Positions 33,064 to 42,719 are shown, counted from the first letter of the stretch. The stretch: 64,000 nucleotides of DNA from Nesterenkonia lutea (GCF_014873955.1 NZ_JADBED010000001.1:868001-932000), one strand, 5' to 3'. Made by a program: numbers and translations. Notes: generated by a model not told the origin, from the sequence alone.

Positions 33064-34509
33064 ATGGCCAATTATGACCTCTCCATCATCGGTTCCGGCT
33101 CCGGGAACTCCCTGATCACATCCTTCTGGGATGACAAGCGCGTCGTGCTGGCGGACAAGGGCTCCGGCGGGACGGGAGCATTCGGAGGGACCTGCCTGAA
33201 CGTGGGGTGCATCCCCACGAAGATGTTCGTGCGGCCCGCGGCGGTGGCCCGTGGCCCTGAAGAGGCGGCTCGGCTCAACGTCACCCAGCAGACCACTGCG
33301 GTGGACTGGCCTGCCATGCGGGACCGCATCTTCTCCCGCATCGACGCGATCTCCTCAGGAGGCCGGCAGTATCGCGAGGAGCTCGAGCATGTGGACCTCG
33401 TGGCCGAGAAGGTCGCGCTCACCGGGGACTTCAGTGAGGCGCCCTTCGCCTTCGTCTCCGAATCGGGCGTCCGAGCCGAGGCGGACCGCATGGTGATCGC
33501 GGCCGGATCGCGCCCGCAGCTGCCCCAGGTGCCCGGCATGGACCTTCCTGGAGTGCACACCTCGGACACCATCATGCGGATCGAGGAGCGGCCGGAGAGG
33601 ATCCTGGTCCTGGGCGGTGGCTATATCGCCTGCGAGTTCGCCGGCGTCTTCTCGGCCTTCGGCACCGAAGTCATCCAGGTCAACCGCAGCCAGGGGCTGA
33701 TGAGTGCTCTGGACGCGGACATCTCAGCAGCCTATTCGGTCCAGGCCGAGCAGAACTGGACCGTGCACTATGAGCGCACGGTCACCAGCGTCACCGAGCG
33801 CGAGGGCGGGCTGCGCGTGGAGCTGGTCACCTCCGACGGTCGGGTCGAGGATCATGACGTGGACCTGGTCCTGGTCGCCATCGGACGCACTCCGAACACC
33901 GATCTCGTCGGGGCAGCCGAGGTGGGCCTCGACCTGCACCCCGACGGACGCCTGGCAGTGGACGAATATCAGCGGGTCCTGAGGCAGGGGCAGCCCGTTG
34001 AGGGCCTCTACGCCCTCGGGGACATCAGCTCCCCGGCCATGCTCAAGCATGTGGCCAATCAGGAGGCCCGCGTGGTCGCCCACAACCTGGAGCACCCGGA
34101 TCGGATGCGCCCTTCCCGGCACGAGGCGATCCCCTCGGCCATCTTCTCCTTCCCGGAGATTGCTCAGGTGGGACTCACCCAGGCGCAGGCCGCCGACGCT
34201 GTGGGTGCGGAGAACCTGACCACGAAGATCCAGAAGTACGGGGACACCGCCTATGGCTGGGCGATGGAGGACGGACACGGCATCTTCAAGGTCATCGCCG
34301 ATCGCCGCAGCGGCCGGATCCTCGGCGCCCATGTCCTGGGGTATCAGGCGTCGAACCTCATCCAGCCGGTCATCCAGGCGATGAGCTTCGGGGTGGATGC
34401 CTATACCGCGGCGCGCGGCCAGTATTGGATCCATCCGGCGCTGATGGAGGTCACCGAGAACGCCCTGCTGGGCCTTGAGGTTCCCATCCCTGAGGACGCC
34501 CCGATCTGA
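33064..34509 (+). CDS. mtr: Mycothione reductase
   Basis: 481 aa. FAD/NADPH-dependent disulfide reductase that regenerates mycothiol, the main actinobacterial thiol. The N-terminal FAD motif is LSIIGSGSGN. The redox-active cysteines are C44 and C49 in GGTCLNVGCIPTK. The NADPH motif is LGGGYIACEFA. The C-terminal catalytic His is in the WIHPALMEV block. The next gene, an Rv2466c-like thioredoxin-fold protein, fits a mycothiol redox pair. Confidence 0.93.
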   Translation: MANYDLSIIGSGSGNSLITSFWDDKRVVLADKGSGGTGAFGGTCLNVGCIPTKMFVRPAAVARGPEEAARLNVTQQTTAVDWPAMRDRIFSRIDAISSGGRQYREELEHVDLVAEKVALTGDFSEAPFAFVSESGVRAEADRMVIAAGSRPQLPQVPGMDLPGVHTSDTIMRIEERPERILVLGGGYIACEFAGVFSAFGTEVIQVNRSQGLMSALDADISAAYSVQAEQNWTVHYERTVTSVTEREGGLRVELVTSDGRVEDHDVDLVLVAIGRTPNTDLVGAAEVGLDLHPDGRLAVDEYQRVLRQGQPVEGLYALGDISSPAMLKHVANQEARVVAHNLEHPDRMRPSRHEAIPSAIFSFPEIAQVGLTQAQAADAVGAENLTTKIQKYGDTAYGWAMEDGHGIFKVIADRRSGRILGAHVLGYQASNLIQPVIQAMSFGVDAYTAARGQYWIHPALMEVTENALLGLEVPIPEDAPI

Positions 34510-34649
34510 TCCTCTCCGCTCCGCACGAGCACCTCCAGGAATGGAATCCCGGTGCCGCCAGTTGGCACGGATGAAGCACGATCGACAGCACGCGATATGA
34601 CCGATCCGTCCGCAGGGGCATGCCGCCCCTGCATCGAAAGGAGCCCGAT

Positions 34650-35252
34650 ATGGCTGAACGCGTAGATTTCTGGTTCGACCCGCTGTGCCCCTTCGCGTGG
34701 GTGACCTCCCGGTGGATCCTCGAGGTGGAGCAGGTCCGCGATGTCGAGGTGCACTGGAACGTGATGAGCCTGGGCGTGCTCAATGAGGACAAGAATCCCT
34801 CTCCGGCAGAGGACCCCGAGCAGCTCGCCCGGTGGATCCCCGCCCGCACCGCAACGGCCGTCGCGCTGAAGCACGGCGAGGACAAGGTCGGTGAGTTCTA
34901 CACGGCCGTGGGCACGGAAGTCCACAACAACGGCAACCGGGACTTCGAGTCGGCCACGCTCAACGCGCTGCGCGCGGTGGGGCTGGAGGAGGAGCTCCTG
35001 GCCGATGCCAAGACCGACAAGAACGACGCCGAGATGCGCGCCTCCCATGGTCGGGGCATCGCCATGGTGGGTCAGGATGTCGGCACCCCGATCGTCGCCT
35101 TCCAGGGCACCGCGTTCTTCGGGCCCGTGCTCACCCGCATCCCCCGCGGCGAGGAGGCCGGAAAGGTCTTCGACGGCGCCGTTGCGCTGGCGGAGTACCC
35201 CTACTTCTTCGAGCTCAAGCGCTCACGGACGGAATCCCCGGTCTTCGACTGA
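34650..35252 (+). CDS. Mycothiol-dependent nitroreductase-like protein (Rv2466c/DsbA family) with a CPFA active site
   Basis: 200 aa from the ATG at 34650, with AAGGAG upstream. It aligns well with Rv2466c over its length: FWFDPLCPFAWVTSRWILEV at the N-terminus and a C-terminal block IPRGEEAGKVFD, then FFELKRSRTESP. Rv2466c has an active-site CPWC motif. Here it is CPFA, so Cys13 is kept and the resolving cysteine is Ala16. Catalysis would need mycothiol as second thiol, which the preceding mtr gene could recycle. DsbA-like oxidase activity is unlikely, since there is no export signal. Confidence 0.85.
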   Translation: MAERVDFWFDPLCPFAWVTSRWILEVEQVRDVEVHWNVMSLGVLNEDKNPSPAEDPEQLARWIPARTATAVALKHGEDKVGEFYTAVGTEVHNNGNRDFESATLNALRAVGLEEELLADAKTDKNDAEMRASHGRGIAMVGQDVGTPIVAFQGTAFFGPVLTRIPRGEEAGKVFDGAVALAEYPYFFELKRSRTESPVFD

Positions 35253-35282
35253 TCGGCGACCTCGACTCCAGGCGCACTTGTG

Positions 35283-35319
35283 AGAACGCCGGTGAAGGCA
35301 CGGCCTTCACCGGCGTTCT
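35283..35319. terminator. Perfect 17-bp terminator hairpin
   Basis: The arms 35283-35299 and 35303-35319 are perfectly complementary (AGAACGCCGGTGAAGGC and its complement) with an ACG loop. It lies between the convergent Rv2466c-like gene and SDR gene and can act in both directions. Confidence 0.8.
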
Positions 35320-35355
35320 GCTGCGCGCGGGACTCCGGGGTTCGCTGTCCCGTGG

Positions 35356-35410
35356 CTCAGCAGCACCTCAGCAGCAGCTCAGCAGCAGCTCAGGAGCGGC
35401 TCGGGCGAGG
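35356..35410. repeat. 11-bp tandem repeat, five copies decaying to the right
   Basis: The unit CTCAGCAGCAG occurs at 35356 (last base C), 35367 and 35378, then as diverged copies CTCAGGAGCGG (35389) and CTCGGGCGAGG (35400). It lies in the intergenic gap after the terminator and has no evident function. Confidence 0.7.
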
Positions 35411-35434
35411 AACAGGAACCTTGGGGCGGCCGGT

Positions 35435-36199
35435 CTACTCCTCGCGGATGACCTTGTGCTGAGCGGCCTGCGCCACGGGCCGGACGACCACCTGATCCAG
35501 GTTCACATGGTGGGGGAGCGTGACGGCGGAGGCGATGACCTCAGCGATGTCCTCGGCCACCAGCGGGTTCTTCACCCCGCGGTAGACAGCCTCTGCGGCC
35601 GCGGCGTCCCCGCGGAGCCGCTTCGCGCTGAACTCTTCGGTGTGCACCATGCCCGGCAGCACCTCGATGACCCGGATGTTGTGCTCGGCCTCCTCCAGGC
35701 GCAGCGCGCCGGTCAGCGCGTGCTCGCCGAACTTCGCCGCGTTGTAACCGCCGCCGCCCTCGTAGGGGTCGAGCGCCGCGGTGGAGGTGACATTGAGGAT
35801 CGTCCCCTCCCCGTGGGCGCGCAGCATCGGAATGAAGGCGCGGATCATGTTCAGCGGGCCCAGCACATTGACCTCGTACATCCAGCGCCAGTCCTCCGCG
35901 TGCCCCTCCGCCACCGTGTCCATCCCCAGGGCGCCGCCGGCGTTGTTGATCAGCGTGTCGATCCCGCCGGCCGCCGTGACCTCGGCCAGGGCGGCGCTGA
36001 CCTGCTCCGGGTCAGTCACATCACAGATGAGCGGAATGATCCCCTCCTGCTCGGCGAGACTCTCCAGCTTCTCGGCCCTGCGGGCGACGGCGAAAACCCG
36101 CCACCCCTCGGTGGTCAGCCGGTGCGCCGTGGCCGCGCCGATGCCGGAGGAGGCGCCTGTCACCAGCGCGCTGCGAGGAGATACATCAGTCTGAATCAT
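35435..36199 (-). CDS. Short-chain dehydrogenase/reductase (YdfG-like)
   Basis: 254 aa. Classical SDR with NAD(P) motif TGASSGIG (residues 15-22), NNAGG, catalytic Ser in VTSTAALD, and YxxxK as YNAAK. It resembles 3-hydroxy acid dehydrogenases of the YdfG type, but substrate specificity cannot be read. The ATG follows TAGGCT by exactly 6 nt with no ribosome-binding site, suggesting a leaderless transcript. Confidence 0.88.
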   Translation of the reverse strand: MIQTDVSPRSALVTGASSGIGAATAHRLTTEGWRVFAVARRAEKLESLAEQEGIIPLICDVTDPEQVSAALAEVTAAGGIDTLINNAGGALGMDTVAEGHAEDWRWMYEVNVLGPLNMIRAFIPMLRAHGEGTILNVTSTAALDPYEGGGGYNAAKFGEHALTGALRLEEAEHNIRVIEVLPGMVHTEEFSAKRLRGDAAAAEAVYRGVKNPLVAEDIAEVIASAVTLPHHVNLDQVVVRPVAQAAQHKVIREE

Positions 36200-36264
36200 G
36201 AGGACAGCCTAGTGAGGCCAGGGCGGAGGCACCACGTCCGGGTCGAATGGTGAGACGAGGATGC

Positions 36265-37416
36265 TCAGGTCCTGGGGGAGCGACCGGGCAGACCCAGACG
36301 GTCCAGGACCAGCTGGCGGGTCGGTCCCATATCGCGGGGATCCCAGACGCTGTGGCGGGCGCCGCGCCCCCACAGCACCGTCTCCCGGAGATCCTGGGAC
36401 AGGTTCTCGCGGCGCTCCACCAGGGCGCGGCGGACGTCTCCCGCGCCCCAGACGTACCGATGTCCCTCCGGCGCGTCCTCGAGTCTGGCAGCGGGCTCTC
36501 CCAAGGTGCGCAGCGCCCAGGTGTGGGCGAGTCCGGGCCGTGCGGCATCGGCGAGGGCCATCGAGCCGTAGAACCGTCCGTTGAGGTCGATCAGATGTGG
36601 CGTGCCATGCTCATCGAGCAGGAACTGCAGCTCCACAAGGCCCTCCCATCCGATGTCGCTGAGCAGAGCTTCGGCACGGCTGGCCAGCGCTGAGTCCACG
36701 GGCACGGTGTGGGCGCGCGTGGAGACCCCGTTGGGAGTGGGGTAGACCCGTGAACTGACCTGCTGCACCCGCCCGTCCAGGCGCCCGCGGTGGAACAGGC
36801 CCACCAGGGCGCTCAGGGATCCGTCGATGGGCTTCTGCAGGACGGCGCGGGCACCGCTGGCGGTGATGCGGTCCAGCTGCCCGAGAGCCTCCTGGGGTCG
36901 ATCGAAGCGCTGCGCCTCGATCCGGTGCGGCCGGGTCTGCCCGGGGCTCCAGTGCTCTCTGCATTTCACGACCACCGGTCCGATCCAGAAGCGCAGGGCC
37001 TCAGGCGTGCCCGCGACCGTGCGCGGTGCTGCCAGTCCTGCCCGCGCCGCCGCTTCGGCCAGCTCCAGCTTGTCCAGCGCCGTGCGGACCGCGCTCGCAC
37101 GGGGATGGGCGACCGGAGCCGGGATCTGGTCGCGGAACTCCGCGAGGGCGGCCATCCAATCGTCTCCGGCGCCGAAGACGATGTCATAGCGGCCGCTGCG
37201 CACGGCCTCCTGCACTCCGGACACGAAGGCGGAACCATCACCACGGGGGCGGGCGACCACGTGGCGGTGCGCGCAGGCGTTCGAGGCGGTGACCATTCCG
37301 GCACCGTCGGGAGTGCCCACACCGACTGTCCACCCTGCGCTGTTCAGGGCCCGGACGGCCGCCAGCGCGCCCCGGTCACGGGCCGTGCTGACGATGAGTG
37401 CGCGGCGATCCTCCAC
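36265..37416 (-). CDS. ATP-grasp family ligase of unknown substrate
   Basis: 383 aa. An N-terminal pre-ATP-grasp Rossmann-like region (ALIVSTARDRGALAAVRAL) is followed by an ATP-grasp fold with its ATP-binding lysine in PVVVKC and a metal-binding end motif LIDLNGRFYGSM. It looks catalytically intact and should form a carboxylate-amine (or similar) bond. The GTG start lies 7 nt after TAGAGT. It is divergent, across 118 bp, from a MurJ/MviN-like flippase, so it may modify a membrane-bound precursor. This role is inference. Confidence 0.75.
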   Translation of the reverse strand: MEDRRALIVSTARDRGALAAVRALNSAGWTVGVGTPDGAGMVTASNACAHRHVVARPRGDGSAFVSGVQEAVRSGRYDIVFGAGDDWMAALAEFRDQIPAPVAHPRASAVRTALDKLELAEAAARAGLAAPRTVAGTPEALRFWIGPVVVKCREHWSPGQTRPHRIEAQRFDRPQEALGQLDRITASGARAVLQKPIDGSLSALVGLFHRGRLDGRVQQVSSRVYPTPNGVSTRAHTVPVDSALASRAEALLSDIGWEGLVELQFLLDEHGTPHLIDLNGRFYGSMALADAARPGLAHTWALRTLGEPAARLEDAPEGHRYVWGAGDVRRALVERRENLSQDLRETVLWGRGARHSVWDPRDMGPTRQLVLDRLGLPGRSPRT

Positions 37417-37534
37417 GTCTTCGACTCTACCAATCGTTCACCTCCCGTTCACCGAGGCGACGCGGGTTAGGCTTTGACGCGCCAGACACCACAGCACAGA
37501 ACACACGAGGGATGATCATGTTCGGGCGAACGCG

Positions 37535-39148
37535 ATGAGCCGACGCGGAGGCGGGGCAGACGGCGCAGGGAGATCGGGAGGCTGGAGCGTCTCGCGCGCC
37601 GCGCTGGTCGTGACCGCGCTGACCGCCGCCTCCACCCTGCTGGGTCTGCTGCGCGACGTCGTCATCGCGGCGGTCTATGGCGCCGGCGCGCAGCTCGACG
37701 CGTATCTCGTCGCCCAGGGGCTGATGAGCATCGTGCTGGGGCTGGTGGCCGATGCGGTCTCCCGCTCCGCGACCCCCCGTGTCGCGCGTGAGGCCGCGGG
37801 GGAGACCGGCCAGTGCCGCGGCCACCGCGGGTTCGACGTGGCGCTGACGGTGACGCTGGTGGTGCTGGGACTCGCCGCGGTGATCGTGGGTCTGCTGGCG
37901 GGCCCGGTGACCTCGCTCATCGCCCCCGGCTTCAGCGCGGAGCAGTCAGACGTCGCGGCCTCGCTGACCCGGGTCATGCTCCTGGCCACAGTGCTGGTCG
38001 CGGGCACGGACATGATCGCCTCCCTGGTGCAGGCGCACGGCCGGTTCGCCTGGTCCTCCCTGGAGGGCGTGCCCTTCAACATCATCATGATCCTCGCCGC
38101 CTCGCTCTTCGGACCCGAGCACGGGGTCCTCGCGCTCGCGGTCGGATTCGTGGTCGGTTCAGCCGCGCGGCTGGGCATGCAGCTGCCGCCCGTGCGTCGG
38201 CTGCGCATCCCGCTGCGTGCGCGGGTCAGTCTGCGCGACCCCGGTTTCCTCGAGATCGCCCGGTTGGTCCCGCCCATGCTCGTCGGCACCGCAGTGGTCA
38301 ACGTGAACACCCTGGTGGACCGCGCCGTGGGCTCGACCCTCCAGGACGGAGCCATCACGGCGCTCTCCTTCGGGTGGCGACTGATCCACCTGCCCGAGAC
38401 GCTGGTCATCACCGCACTGCTGGTGCCGCTCTATCCTGCGATCAGCGCGGCCGCCGCCGACCGGGGCGAGGTGCGCCGCCTGGTCCGGCAGGGGATGTCG
38501 GTCATGGTCACGGTGCTCACTCCGCTGGCCGTGGTGCTCGTGCTCGCCGCGCGGCCGGTGGTCGATCTGGCCTTCGGGCACGGCGTCTTCGATGCGGACG
38601 CGGTCACCGACACCGCGATCGCCGTCTCCTGGTACGCCCCGGCGCTCCTCGCCCTGGGTTGTCGGCAGATCGTGGTGCGAGCCTCCTACGCCGTCGGCGA
38701 CTCCGTCTCTCCCGTGGTGGTGGCGGTCCTGGCCATGGTGGTCAACGTCGTCGGAGACATCCTGCTGGCCCCGGTCATGGGGATCGCGGGGATCGCAGCG
38801 GCCACCACGGCCTCCCTGGTGCTGGCGGCGGTGCTGAACATGTGGCTGCTGCACGCCAGGCACCGGGGGATCGACCTGCGGGCCGCCTCCGGCCTGCTGG
38901 GCCGAGCCGTCCTGCTGGGCTTCCTCGCGCTCGGCGCGGGCTATGCGCTCTCCACGGCGCACTGGATGCCGGGCAATCTGATGCCCGTCGGGGCTGGACC
39001 GGGCGCCACCGCGTCCTCGGCGGCTCTCGGCGCAGTGCTCATCGCCGCCGTGGTGGCAGGGGTCTACGTGCTCGGGCTCCTCCTGCTGCGTGCCCCAGAG
39101 CGGTGGGTCCTGACCCGCGCCGTCAACCTGCTGCGTCGCAGCCGCTGA
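37535..39148 (+). CDS. MurJ/MviN-family lipid-linked glycan flippase
   Basis: 537 aa, about 14 predicted membrane helices. The MviN/MurJ pattern includes LGLLRDVVIAAVYGAGAQLDAYLVA at the N-terminus and GVFDADAVTDTAIAVSWYAPALLALG later. MurJ flips lipid II, but actinobacteria often have additional paralogues for other lipid-linked glycans. This copy lacks the C-terminal kinase-like extension of actinobacterial MurJ and lies beside an ATP-grasp enzyme, so a role in a secondary surface polymer is possible. Confidence 0.82.
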   Translation: MSRRGGGADGAGRSGGWSVSRAALVVTALTAASTLLGLLRDVVIAAVYGAGAQLDAYLVAQGLMSIVLGLVADAVSRSATPRVAREAAGETGQCRGHRGFDVALTVTLVVLGLAAVIVGLLAGPVTSLIAPGFSAEQSDVAASLTRVMLLATVLVAGTDMIASLVQAHGRFAWSSLEGVPFNIIMILAASLFGPEHGVLALAVGFVVGSAARLGMQLPPVRRLRIPLRARVSLRDPGFLEIARLVPPMLVGTAVVNVNTLVDRAVGSTLQDGAITALSFGWRLIHLPETLVITALLVPLYPAISAAAADRGEVRRLVRQGMSVMVTVLTPLAVVLVLAARPVVDLAFGHGVFDADAVTDTAIAVSWYAPALLALGCRQIVVRASYAVGDSVSPVVVAVLAMVVNVVGDILLAPVMGIAGIAAATTASLVLAAVLNMWLLHARHRGIDLRAASGLLGRAVLLGFLALGAGYALSTAHWMPGNLMPVGAGPGATASSAALGAVLIAAVVAGVYVLGLLLLRAPERWVLTRAVNLLRRSR

Positions 39149-39217
39149 GCCTCCGCGCTCGCAGAGACTCGGGTCATCGGGTGCGGGCCGCAGTCGCCTT
39201 CGTGAAAGAATGGCCCA

Positions 39218-41860
39218 ATGGCTGAACAGATCACGGGCACAGACGCGCCCGTCATGACCCCCGACGTGCCCGAGAAGCCGGCCCTGGAGGGCCTGGAGGA
39301 GAAGCTCCACGCCGCCTGGCAGGCGGAGGAGATCTACCACTTCAACGAGGACACCGAGCGCGCCCAGGTGTACTCCATCGACACGCCGCCGCCCACCGCC
39401 TCAGGCTCGCTGCATGTGGGACATATGTTCTCCTACACCCAGACTGACGTCATGGCCCGCTTCATGCGCATGTCCGGCAAGAACGTGTTCTACCCGCTGG
39501 GCTGGGACGACAACGGGCTGCCCACCGAGCGACGGGTGCAGAACTACTACGGCGTGCGCTGTGATCCCGCGCAGCCCTACGACCCGGACTACACCCCGCC
39601 GGAGAAGCCCGCAAAGAATCAGCGGGACTGGGACGCGATCAGCCGGGCCAACTTCATCGAGCTGTGCGAGACCCTCACCGTGGAGGACGAGAAGATCTTC
39701 GAGGATCTCTTCTCCCGCCTCGGCCTCTCCGTGGACTGGCGCCAGACCTACCGCACCATCGACGACGACTCGCGCGCCGCCTCCCAGCGTGCCTTCCTGC
39801 GCGACGTCCGCGCGGGCAACGCCTACACCGCGCAGGCCCCCACCCTGTGGGACATCACCTTCCGCACGGCAGTGGCCCAGGCCGAGCTCGAGGCCAAGGA
39901 CCACCCCGGCGCCTATCACCGCTACCCCTTCACCGTGAAGGACACCGGCGAGGAGGTCTTCATCGAGACCACCCGCCCCGAGCTGCTGCCCTCCTGCGTG
40001 GCGCTGGTCGCCCATCCTGAGGACGAGCGCTACCAGCACCTCTTCGGCAAGACTGTGGTCTCCCCGCTCTTCGGCGTGGAGGTCGAGGTCAAGGCGCATC
40101 GCCTGGCCCAGCCTGACAAGGGCTCCGGCGTGGCGATGATCTGCACCTTCGGGGATATGACCGACGTGACCTGGTGGCGTGAGCTGCAGCTGCCCACCCG
40201 CGCGCTGATCGGCCGCGATGGCCGCTTCTCCCGCGAGGCCCCGGAATGGATCACCTCCGAGGCCGGGGTCCAGCGCTACGAGCAGCTGGCCGGCAAGACC
40301 GTGCACTCCGCCAAGGAGGCCGTGGTGGAGCTGCTCAAGGCGGAGGATCTGCTCGACGGCGAGCCCAAGAAGATCACCCACGCCGTGCACTTCTACGAGA
40401 AGGGTGACAAGCCGCTCGAGGTCGTCACCTCCCGCCAGTGGTACATCCGCAACGGCGGCCGAGACGCCGCCCGGCGCGAGAAGATGCTCGCCCGCGGCAA
40501 GGAGATCTCCTGGCATCCGGCGTTCATGCGCTCCCGCTATGAGAACTGGGTGGAGGGACTCAACGGCGACTGGCTGGTCTCCCGGCAGCGCTTCTTCGGC
40601 GTGCCGATCCCCGTCTGGTACCCGTTGAACGCTGACGCCGAGCCCGACTATGAGAGCCCGCTGCTCCCCGAGGAGTCGCTGCTTCCGGTAGACCCGACCT
40701 CGCAGGTTCCGGCCGGCTATGCGGAGTCCCAGCGCGGCGTCGCGGGCGGGTTCATCGGCGAAGCCGATGTGCTGGACACCTGGGCGACCTCGGCCATCAC
40801 CCCGCACATCGCGGGCCGCTGGGAGAAGGACAACGACTTCTTCAACAAGGTCTTCCCGTTCGACCTGCGTCCGCAGGGCCACGACATCATCCGCACCTGG
40901 CTCTTCGCCTCTGCGGTCCGCGCAAACTCGCTCAACGATTCCGTGCCGTGGACCAATGCTGCGATCTCGGGCTGGATCCTGGACCCGGACCGCAAGAAGA
41001 TGTCCAAGTCCAAGGGCAACGTGGTGGTCCCTACCGAGCCGCTGGAGCAGTTCGGCTCCGACGCGGTGCGCTACTGGGCGGCCTCGGCGAAGCTGGGTGC
41101 AGACACCGCCTATGAGGTGGCGCAGATGAAGATCGGGCGCCGACTCTCGATCAAGCTGCTCAACGCCTCGAAGTTCGCGCTGAACCTCGGCGTCACCGAA
41201 GGCCACGTGATCACCGACGACGCCGAAGCCTCAGTTCTCACCGAGGCCCTGGACCGTGCCCTGGTCGCCGAGCTGCGCACCGTGGTGGAACAGGCGACCA
41301 AACACTTCAACGACTACGACTATGCCCGCGCGCTGCAGCTGGTGGAGTCCTTCTTCTGGTCCTTCACCGACGACTATGTGGAGCTGGTCAAAGACCGCGC
41401 CTATGGTTCACGCGGTGAGCAGGCGCAGGCCTCCGTGCTGGCCGCGCTGGCGACCACGCTGGATTCGCTGCTGCGACTCTTCGCACCGATCCTGCCCTTC
41501 GTCACAGATGAGGTCTGGCGCTGGTGGCGCCGGGGATCGGTCCACTCCACGCAGTGGCCCACCGCTGCCGGACTGGAGTCAGTGCAGGGTTCCGCAGGAA
41601 TGCTGGACTCGGTGGCACAGGTCCTCTCCGGGCTGCGCAAGGTGAAGTCCGAGGCCAAGGTCAAGCAGCGCACCGAGGTGATCAGCGCTCGGGTGACCGC
41701 GCCGAAGCACACGCTCTCGCACATCGAGGCGGCCCTTGGCGACGTCCAGGCCGCCACGCGATCCCGGTCCCTGGAGCTCGTCGCACAGACCGAAGCCGTG
41801 CAGCACGTCGTGGTCACCGAGGTCCAGCTGGTTGAGGAGGAGCAGCCCTCCCAGGTCTGA
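39218..41860 (+). CDS. valS: Valine--tRNA ligase
   Basis: 880 aa. Class I synthetase charging tRNA-Val. The HIGH motif is HVGH (66-69) in PPTASGSLHVGHMF, and KMSKS is at residues 594-598. The editing CP1 domain lies between them. Anticodon-binding and C-terminal coiled-coil regions follow. It belongs to the ValRS form common in Micrococcales (WDDNGLPTERRVQNYYGVRC). No T-box is visible in the 69-bp upstream gap. Confidence 0.96.
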   Translation: MAEQITGTDAPVMTPDVPEKPALEGLEEKLHAAWQAEEIYHFNEDTERAQVYSIDTPPPTASGSLHVGHMFSYTQTDVMARFMRMSGKNVFYPLGWDDNGLPTERRVQNYYGVRCDPAQPYDPDYTPPEKPAKNQRDWDAISRANFIELCETLTVEDEKIFEDLFSRLGLSVDWRQTYRTIDDDSRAASQRAFLRDVRAGNAYTAQAPTLWDITFRTAVAQAELEAKDHPGAYHRYPFTVKDTGEEVFIETTRPELLPSCVALVAHPEDERYQHLFGKTVVSPLFGVEVEVKAHRLAQPDKGSGVAMICTFGDMTDVTWWRELQLPTRALIGRDGRFSREAPEWITSEAGVQRYEQLAGKTVHSAKEAVVELLKAEDLLDGEPKKITHAVHFYEKGDKPLEVVTSRQWYIRNGGRDAARREKMLARGKEISWHPAFMRSRYENWVEGLNGDWLVSRQRFFGVPIPVWYPLNADAEPDYESPLLPEESLLPVDPTSQVPAGYAESQRGVAGGFIGEADVLDTWATSAITPHIAGRWEKDNDFFNKVFPFDLRPQGHDIIRTWLFASAVRANSLNDSVPWTNAAISGWILDPDRKKMSKSKGNVVVPTEPLEQFGSDAVRYWAASAKLGADTAYEVAQMKIGRRLSIKLLNASKFALNLGVTEGHVITDDAEASVLTEALDRALVAELRTVVEQATKHFNDYDYARALQLVESFFWSFTDDYVELVKDRAYGSRGEQAQASVLAALATTLDSLLRLFAPILPFVTDEVWRWWRRGSVHSTQWPTAAGLESVQGSAGMLDSVAQVLSGLRKVKSEAKVKQRTEVISARVTAPKHTLSHIEAALGDVQAATRSRSLELVAQTEAVQHVVVTEVQLVEEEQPSQV

Positions 41861-41953
41861 GCTCAGTGCACCCGCTGGGCGCGCCGCATCTTCCGCATGG
41901 TTCACAGCTCGCATGGCCGCCGAGCGAAGCGTCCACGCCTCAGGAACGTGCGC

Positions 41954-42661
41954 TCAGTCGTTCTCCTCGTTGACGGTCCGGATCTCCAGCACGCCGTCAA
42001 GCTCGTGCAGGGCCTGAAACAGCTCCTCGCGGCCGACGTTCTGGGTGCGCGTGAACGTCATCGTGGCATCGACAGAGGCCGGCTCGGTCTCCTCGATCCG
42101 GCGGGTTCGCACCAGCCTGGTCTCGTAGCCCAGTTCAGAGGCTGCGCCCAGGATCTCACGCAGGATGCCGCGCCCATCGGTGTAGCGCACGACGTACCGC
42201 AGCGAATGGTCACCCTGGGGGAGCCGGCGCACCAGATTGGTCACCAGGGTGACGGCGAACAGGTACAGCACCACGGTCAGCGTTGCGATGACGGGCATCC
42301 CTGCGCCGCAGGCCATGCCGACGGCGGCCGTCACCCAGATCGATGCCGCGGTGGTCAGTCCCGAGACGGCGTTCTGCCGCACGAAGATGACCCCTGCACC
42401 GATGAAGCCGATGCCGCTGACGATCTGTGCCGCGATGCGCGAGGGGTCCAGGAGGATGTCACCGCCGAGCAGGTGCGAGAACCCGTAGGCGGAGACCAGC
42501 GTGAACAGGGCGGAACCCATGCCGACGAGGATGTGGGTCCGTGCGCCTGCCGACTTCTGCCGGACCTCGCGCTCGATGCCGATGGCCGCAGAGAGGATGA
42601 ACGCGCTGAGCAGCAGCACCGCCTGGGTCGGGGCCGATTCCGGCCACAGCTCAATGTTCAC
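41954..42661 (-). CDS. MgtC/SapB-family membrane protein
   Basis: 235 aa. An N-terminal membrane domain with about four helices carries the MgtC signature (AAIGIEREVRQKSAGARTHI, IVSGIGFIGAGVI, LTTAASIWVTAAVG), followed by a cytoplasmic C-terminal domain. Family members are linked to magnesium stress and ATPase modulation. The GTG start follows GAGGAG. It is convergent with valS. Confidence 0.88.
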   Translation of the reverse strand: MNIELWPESAPTQAVLLLSAFILSAAIGIEREVRQKSAGARTHILVGMGSALFTLVSAYGFSHLLGGDILLDPSRIAAQIVSGIGFIGAGVIFVRQNAVSGLTTAASIWVTAAVGMACGAGMPVIATLTVVLYLFAVTLVTNLVRRLPQGDHSLRYVVRYTDGRGILREILGAASELGYETRLVRTRRIEETEPASVDATMTFTRTQNVGREELFQALHELDGVLEIRTVNEEND

Positions 42662-42719
42662 GTTCGCTCCTCTGCCGCGTCCACCTCACCCTAGCGTGAG
42701 GGTCCCCCTGCGCCCAGGC

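Noticed and set aside
35356..35410. CRISPR-like array
   Set aside because: Units are 11 bp, directly adjacent without spacers, and no cas genes are present.
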